Program-made: the position numbers and the translations under genes
Notes under the pieces: model-generated
Seen by the model: only the letters and a program-made list of their open reading frames with translations
What the model was told of the DNA's origin: nothing
The model's database searches: none
In this document: positions 60,016 to 64,000 of the stretch, in pieces
Layout: each line of letters starts with the position of its first letter
How positions within the stretch are numbered: the stretch's first letter is position 1
Source: Methylobacillus methanolivorans
Lineage (GTDB): Bacteria; Pseudomonadota; Gammaproteobacteria; Burkholderiales; Methylophilaceae
Reading direction: 5' to 3'
NCBI RefSeq assembly: GCF_044751345.1
Contig: NZ_JBIWXY010000003.1
Coordinates: 62,001-126,000, forward strand
Length of the DNA: 64,000 bases

Positions 60016-60186
60016 TGGGGTCAGGATTCCGGTGAACTCAATCAATAGCCCTGTATTTTAGAGAGTTTTTGCTAGTTACGCATGTTTAATCATGGATTTC
60101 ATCTGTCAGGAATGGTTTTTGTTCCGATTTTTACCATCAGGGCTTGAATTTTTCCTGGCTGGCATCATCTAGTCAGAAATGGCCGC

Positions 60187-60214
60187 CTGTCAGGCGGGGT
60201 AATTTGAGTACAAT
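60187..60214 (+). promoter_or_regulatory. Candidate promoter for rhodanese-grxC unit
   Basis: CTGTCA (60187-60192), 16 bases, TACAAT (60209-60214). The -35 lies inside a short inverted repeat CCGCCT/AGGCGG (60183-60197), which may be an operator. Confidence 0.4.
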
Positions 60215-60245
60215 AGTGCCTTTCGGGCATATTCTTGAGGTGACT

Positions 60246-60653
60246 GTGGATTTTTTTGCAAACAACGCATTGTGGATTGGGCTGGCAATAGGCTCTGGCG
60301 TGATGTTGCTATTGCCGACGATCAAGCGTGGTGCTGGAGCAAGTGTCAGCGCCAGTGAAGCCGTGATCTTGATCAATCGCTCCCATGCTGTGGTGCTGGA
60401 TGTGCGTGATGATGCTGAATTTGCAGCCGGGCATATTGCCGATGCCAAACATATCGCTTTGGCACAGTTGCCAGACCGCCTCAAGGAATTGACCCGGTTC
60501 AAGGACAAGCCAGTGCTGGTGTATTGCGAAAGTGGCGCGCGCTCTGCTAAGGCGGCTGCCATCTTGGCAAAAAATGAATTCAAGCAGGTGCAGCAATTAC
60601 AGGGCGGCATCAAGGCTTGGCAGGATGCCAAGCTGCCGTTAGTGAAAGGATAG
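60246..60653 (+). CDS. Rhodanese-like membrane-anchored sulfurtransferase
   Basis: 135 residues from a GTG with GAGGTGA just upstream; the frame is open to 60144. One N-terminal membrane segment (7-25) is followed by a single rhodanese domain with active-site Cys94 in VLVYCESGARS and the DVRDDAEFAAGHI motif. It probably carries sulfur as a persulfide. The order rhodanese-grxC-secB-gpsA is conserved in proteobacteria. grxC follows three bases later. Confidence 0.94.
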   Translation: MDFFANNALWIGLAIGSGVMLLLPTIKRGAGASVSASEAVILINRSHAVVLDVRDDAEFAAGHIADAKHIALAQLPDRLKELTRFKDKPVLVYCESGARSAKAAAILAKNEFKQVQQLQGGIKAWQDAKLPLVKG

Positions 60654-60656
60654 CGT

Positions 60657-60914
60657 GTGGCGAATATCCTCATGTATACCACTGGTACTTGCCCTTACTG
60701 CATCAATGCCGAGCGCTTGTTGCTGAGCAAGGGCGTGACGCAGATTAATAAGGTACGTGTAGACCTTGAGCCCGAGCTCAGGGTGAAAATGATGGAGCAG
60801 ACTGGCAGGCGCACTGTTCCACAAATTTATATCGACGATGTGCATGTGGGTGGTTTTGATGACCTGCGTGCGCTCGATATGGCTGGCAAGTTGGACTCAA
60901 TGCTGGCGAAGTAG
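60657..60914 (+). CDS. grxC: Glutaredoxin 3
   Basis: 85 residues from a GTG. The dithiol active site CPYC is at residues 12-15, and TVPQIYIDDVHVGGFDDL is the glutathione-binding region. It reduces disulfides with glutathione. It lies between the rhodanese gene and secB. Confidence 0.97.
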   Translation: MANILMYTTGTCPYCINAERLLLSKGVTQINKVRVDLEPELRVKMMEQTGRRTVPQIYIDDVHVGGFDDLRALDMAGKLDSMLAK

Positions 60915-60920
60915 TGTCAT

Positions 60921-60939
60921 GGTTTTGTAGTACAAAACC
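60921..60939. promoter_or_regulatory. 19-bp palindrome between grxC and secB
   Basis: GGTTTTGTA-G-TACAAAACC, perfect arms of nine bases around one base. The core TTGTAGTACAA fits the TNGTNNNACNA pattern of FadR-subfamily GntR regulators. It lies seven bases after the grxC stop and 107 bases before secB. Confidence 0.5.
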
Positions 60940-61046
60940 TGCGCTGATGCGGATAGAATGACAAGCTTGAATTTTAGACGCATCTAATATTTTATTAATT
61001 TATATATGGGGAAGCGCTCCGCGCGACCTGAATTAAGGGAAGAGTC

Positions 61047-61520
61047 ATGGCAGAAGAGCAGGCAGTAGCACAAGAGCAACAACCAGCATTCGGTATCGAG
61101 AAGGTCTATGTGAAGGATCTTTCTCTGGAAATCCCGCATGCCCCACAGATTTTCATTCAGCGCGAAGCTCCCCAAGTTGCTATTGAGTTGAGCAATGCGA
61201 TGACTCAATTGGAAGAAGGCATTTATGAAGTTGTCGTGACTGTAACGGTCACTTCCAAAATTGCTGACAAGACTGTGTTCCTGGTAGAAGTTGCGCAGGC
61301 TGGTATTTTCCAGATTCGCAATGTGCCCGAAGACAATCTCGATATCATCCTGGGTGTGACTTGCCCGAACATCATTTTCCCGTACGCTCGCGAAACTATC
61401 TCTGACATCGTGACGCGTGCTGGCTTCCCACCTGTATTGCTGAACCCTGTTAATTTTGAAGCGTTGTATGCACAGCAAAAGCAAGAACAGGCCAAGGCTA
61501 ATGGCGCAACAACCCACTAA
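61047..61520 (+). CDS. secB: Protein-export chaperone SecB
   Basis: 157 residues. A tetrameric cytoplasmic chaperone that delivers unfolded precursors to SecA. Family blocks are FGIEKVYVKDLSLEIPHAP and PYARETISDIVTRAGFPPVLL. Its SecA docking partner, the SecA zinc tail, is encoded at 14.6 kb. The leader of about 130 bases holds the 19-bp palindrome. The end overlaps the SH3 gene by 20 bases. Confidence 0.97.
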   Translation: MAEEQAVAQEQQPAFGIEKVYVKDLSLEIPHAPQIFIQREAPQVAIELSNAMTQLEEGIYEVVVTVTVTSKIADKTVFLVEVAQAGIFQIRNVPEDNLDIILGVTCPNIIFPYARETISDIVTRAGFPPVLLNPVNFEALYAQQKQEQAKANGATTH

Positions 61521-61950
61521 GTGGTTGCTGGCGGCGGCTCTGCTGCTGGTGCCTGTATTGGCATCAGCAGTTGAGTTCCGTTCTGTTTCCGTACCTAAGG
61601 CCGTGTTGTATGACGCACCATCTGCACAGGGGAAAAAGGTGTTCATTCTCGGCCAGGGTTATCCCGTCGAGGTGATCGTCAACCTGGGCGACTGGATCAA
61701 GGTACGTGATGCACAGGGCGGCCTCAATTGGGTAGAGGCCAAGCAGCTAGCCAACAAGCGGACCGTGCTGGTCAAGGGTGGCCAAGCTGATGTGCGACAG
61801 GCTGCCGATGCAGCGTCGACATTGCTGGGCAAGGTCGACAAAGATGTTGTGCTTGATATGCTGGAATCTCCGGTCAATGGCTGGGTAAAGGTCAAGCACA
61901 GGGATGGTATGACAGGCTATGTGCTAGCCTCATCCTTGTGGGGCTTTTGA
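61501..61950 (+). CDS. Periplasmic SH3-domain protein
   Basis: 149 residues from the ATG at 61501, which overlaps the end of secB by 20 bases. A signal peptide ends near ASAVE (residue 21). The rest resembles two bacterial SH3 (SH3b) repeats: SVPKAVLYDAPSAQGKKVFIL to about 75, then VLVKGGQADVRQAADAASTLLGK to the end (WVKVKHRDGMTGYVLASSLWGF). SH3b domains usually bind peptidoglycan peptides. It is followed by gpsA 20 bases later. Confidence 0.9.
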   Translation: MAQQPTKWLLAAALLLVPVLASAVEFRSVSVPKAVLYDAPSAQGKKVFILGQGYPVEVIVNLGDWIKVRDAQGGLNWVEAKQLANKRTVLVKGGQADVRQAADAASTLLGKVDKDVVLDMLESPVNGWVKVKHRDGMTGYVLASSLWGF

Positions 61951-61970
61951 TGCGGCTTTATAAGTAGTTC

Positions 61971-62963
61971 ATGATGAAAATTTCAGTTTTAGGCGCTGGC
62001 GCCTGGGGTACGGCGCTGGCCCTGCAAATCAGCCGTCAGCATCAAGTTTCGCTCTGGACACGTAACCAGGCGCATATCATGGATATGCAGGTGACACGTG
62101 CCAATGTGCAATATCTTGGTGATTTTGCCTTTGGCGACCAGCTGACGGTCGAGGGTGATCTGGCTCGTGCACTGGATGGTGCAGACCTCATTGTTTCTGT
62201 CGTGCCAACCAATGGTTTCCGTAATGCCTTGAAAGACATCAAGCGCTTGGGCTGCAATGCGCCTGTGGTCTGGGCATCCAAAGGGCTGGAGGCCGCGACA
62301 GCCAAGCTGCCGCATGAAGTTGCGCAAGATGAGCTGGGTGATAGTCGCGATTGGGGCGTATTGTCTGGGCCGAGTTTTGCCGCCGAGCTGGTGCGCGGTC
62401 TGCCAACAGCCGTGACGCTGGCCGCGAATAATGCAGATTTTGCTGCCAAGGCCGGAGCAATGTTGCATGGTGGTAATTTCCGCGTTTACACCAGTACCGA
62501 TGTCACGGGTGTGTCGGTAGGTGGCGCGCTTAAGAACGTATTGGCGATCGCAGCAGGTATTAGCGATGGTATGCAGTGTGGCAATAATGCACGTGCCGCC
62601 TTGATTACGCGTGGCATGGCTGAAATGACACGTTTTGGTGTGGCATTGGGCGGTGCCAAGGAAACCTTTATGGGCCTTACTGGAGCCGGTGACTTGATAC
62701 TCACCTGTACCGGGCAATATTCACGGAATCGTGAAGTGGGCCTGCGTCTAGCCAATGGCCAGACATTGCAGGAAATTCTCAAGACCCTGGGCCATGTGGC
62801 CGAAGGCGTACATACGGCGCGTGAAGTCATCAAGCGTGCCAGCCTGCTGGGTGTGGAAATGCCGATCACGCATGAAGTGGATCAGGTGTTGTCACATGGT
62901 CGTTCTCCACGGCAAGCGATGGAAAATCTGTTGAGTCGTGAGCAGAAGTCAGAGTCGTTATAA
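61971..62963 (+). CDS. gpsA: Glycerol-3-phosphate dehydrogenase [NAD(P)+]
   Basis: 330 residues. It reduces dihydroxyacetone phosphate to sn-glycerol-3-phosphate for phospholipid synthesis. The N-terminal Rossmann motif GAGAWGTALAL is at 8-18; SGPSFAAE, the catalytic lysine block GGALKNVLAIAAGISDG and GLTGAGDLILTCTG are present. It is the last gene of the secB unit. Confidence 0.97.
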   Translation: MMKISVLGAGAWGTALALQISRQHQVSLWTRNQAHIMDMQVTRANVQYLGDFAFGDQLTVEGDLARALDGADLIVSVVPTNGFRNALKDIKRLGCNAPVVWASKGLEAATAKLPHEVAQDELGDSRDWGVLSGPSFAAELVRGLPTAVTLAANNADFAAKAGAMLHGGNFRVYTSTDVTGVSVGGALKNVLAIAAGISDGMQCGNNARAALITRGMAEMTRFGVALGGAKETFMGLTGAGDLILTCTGQYSRNREVGLRLANGQTLQEILKTLGHVAEGVHTAREVIKRASLLGVEMPITHEVDQVLSHGRSPRQAMENLLSREQKSESL

Positions 62964-62981
62964 GCGCGACATGATTGCTAC

Positions 62982-63010
62982 AAAAAAAGCACCAGTGATG
63001 GTGCTTTTTT
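62982..63010 (+). terminator. Intrinsic terminator after gpsA
   Basis: AAAAAAAGCACC pairs with GGTGCTTTTTT around a six-base loop; an A run and a T run flank it. Confidence 0.9.
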
Positions 63011-63076
63011 GTTTTAAGGACTGCTCAATGGGAGTTTGAGTCGCTGGGCGTTCTTGCACCTGGCTACACCAGATGC

Positions 63077-63541
63077 TTATACCGCGCCAGCAAAGTCATG
63101 TTGGCGCCATGCCTCGTAAAGCAAGATAGCGGCTGAGTTCGACAGATTAAGACTGCGGCTCTCTGGCATCATGGGCAGGCGCACTCTGTGCTCGGGGGTA
63201 AATTCGGCACGAATCTCTTCTGGTAGCCCACGGGTTTCCGGGCCAAACACAAATACATCACCGGCCTGAAACTGGATATGGTGGTGATTGGTGCTGCCCT
63301 TGGTCGTCAGTGCAAACATCCGGCGGCCTGCCAGCACTTGCTTACATGCCTCCCAGTCTTCGTGGACAATCAGGCTGGCATATTCATGGTAATCCAGCCC
63401 AGCACGCTTAAGTTGCTTGTCTTCCAGAGTAAAGCCGAGTGGCTTGACCAAATGCAGGCGCGTACCACTATTGGCACACAGGCGAATGATATTGCCGGTA
63501 TTGGGCGGAATTTCCGGTTGGTAGAGCACGATGTCGAACAT
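63077..63541 (-). CDS. trmL: tRNA (cytidine(34)-2'-O)-methyltransferase
   Basis: 154 residues, SPOUT superfamily. It methylates the wobble base of leucine tRNAs. The family blocks are LYQPEIPPNTGNIIRLCAN, FVFGPETRGLP and LPMMPESRSLNLSNSAAI, which form the trefoil knot that binds AdoMet. It lies between gpsA and the comF gene, 68 bases from the latter. Confidence 0.96.
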   Translation of the reverse strand: MFDIVLYQPEIPPNTGNIIRLCANSGTRLHLVKPLGFTLEDKQLKRAGLDYHEYASLIVHEDWEACKQVLAGRRMFALTTKGSTNHHHIQFQAGDVFVFGPETRGLPEEIRAEFTPEHRVRLPMMPESRSLNLSNSAAILLYEAWRQHDFAGAV

Positions 63542-63609
63542 ATATATAAAGGCAAGAATTGGTAATCAGGCGTCATTTTACATGGCAGTAGTCATTTCCC
63601 ATGCTTATG

Positions 63610-64000
63610 TCACTCTGATACTGTTCTCGCAACCACCCAGCACTCTACATGCCTCGCACCGGCCGCCTTCACCGTTTTTGCCAGGGCGTTGAGGCTGGCA
63701 CCCGTTGTCATCACGTCGTCCAGCAAGATCACACGCTGACCTGTGAGATCATTGATGCACTCGAAAGCTCCTTGCATATTTTTGATGCGTTGTTTGTAAG
63801 GCAGACTGGCCTGCGGTGGTGTCGGTTTGATGCGATGGCAGGCCTCTAGGCGAATGGGTAAATGTAGTTGTTTGCTAATGACTTTAGCGATTTCCGCAGA
63901 TTGGTTAAAGCCACGCTCTTGCAGGCGTTGGCGGTGTAGTGGCATGGGAATCATGCAATCGGCCGATAATGAAAGGCCTGTGTGAGCGGCAAACAAAAGC
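63610..64000 (-). CDS. ComF-family phosphoribosyltransferase-like protein, 5' end outside window
   Basis: The frame is open to the window edge; about 130 C-terminal residues are visible. The PRPP-binding loop VILLDDVMTTGAS is intact, and MPLHRQRLQERGFNQS matches the ComF/GntX family. Members take part in DNA uptake or in using extracellular DNA; the zinc finger, which is N-terminal, lies beyond the edge. Confidence 0.9.
   Translation of the reverse strand, partial: LLFAAHTGLSLSADCMIPMPLHRQRLQERGFNQSAEIAKVISKQLHLPIRLEACHRIKPTPPQASLPYKQRIKNMQGAFECINDLTGQRVILLDDVMTTGASLNALAKTVKAAGARHVECWVVARTVSE

Noticed and set aside
1..64000. tRNA/rRNA genes, insertion sequences, CRISPR arrays, phage
   Set aside because: No cloverleaf with GGTTCRA-type arm in any gap, no transposase or integrase reading frame, and no regularly spaced repeats were seen.

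Overview
The window looks like chromosomal DNA of a betaproteobacterium, most probably from the methylotroph-rich Methylophilaceae/Nitrosomonadales group. This is an inference from family content: a RegB/RegA redox two-component pair, clade III catalase, a Nudix-TMP synthase fusion, a PEP-CTERM protein, PsiE, ZapD/YacG and the usual betaproteobacterial gene orders. The organism cannot be fixed without a database. Coding density is high and almost all genes are housekeeping. I see no tRNA, rRNA, insertion sequence, phage or CRISPR array.

Layout. 1-2.9 kb: three unrecognised genes, one partial, for an envelope module (a five-span membrane protein translationally coupled to a secreted VWA-like protein). 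3.2-8.2 kb: central metabolism (pyk, class II fba, psiE, purC, a YkvA-like gene, ppa). 8.2-11 kb, minus strand: a two-gene ABC-2 exporter, a TauE-type permease and a DUF721/DciA-like gene. 11-18.5 kb, plus strand: M23 peptidase, secA, DUF1289, argJ, DUF815 ATPase, Nudix-TMP synthase fusion and a small membrane-anchored protein. 18.5-21 kb, minus strand: pilD-coaE-zapD-yacG. 21.5-26.3 kb: a tightly overlapping ABC/HlyD/TolC export operon whose ABC protein has lost most of its ATPase motifs. 26.3-32.5 kb: ispB, rplU-rpmA-obgE-proB-purE-purK and rpsT. 32.6-38.4 kb: murJ-ribF-ileS-lspA. 38.4-45.1 kb, minus strand: alcohol dehydrogenase, DoxX protein, catalase and ppsA-ppsR. 45.4-47.3 kb: regBA. 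47.3-50.5 kb: a probable small RNA, a TonB-dependent receptor and a divergent secreted Asp-box protein. 50.6-64 kb: clpB, a lipoprotein, a cNMP-AI-2E fusion permease, a PEP-CTERM protein, yjbQ, gpmI-envC, rhodanese-grxC, secB-SH3-gpsA, trmL and a partial comF.

The most interesting region is around regB/regA. Three inverted repeats of one design (TGYGRCA, three bases, TGTCRC) occur only in the two intergenic regions flanking the receptor. One abuts a good sigma70 promoter (TTCACA, 17 bp, TATATT) that would drive a roughly 78-nt plus-strand RNA ending in a strong intrinsic terminator. I propose this as a RegA-controlled small RNA. I find no coding explanation for it. Other leads are two tandem hairpins filling the space between a good Shine-Dalgarno and the secA start, a 19-bp GntR-like palindrome upstream of secB, and the degenerate exporter ABC protein.

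Where start codons are ambiguous I chose the one with the best-spaced Shine-Dalgarno and name the alternative.
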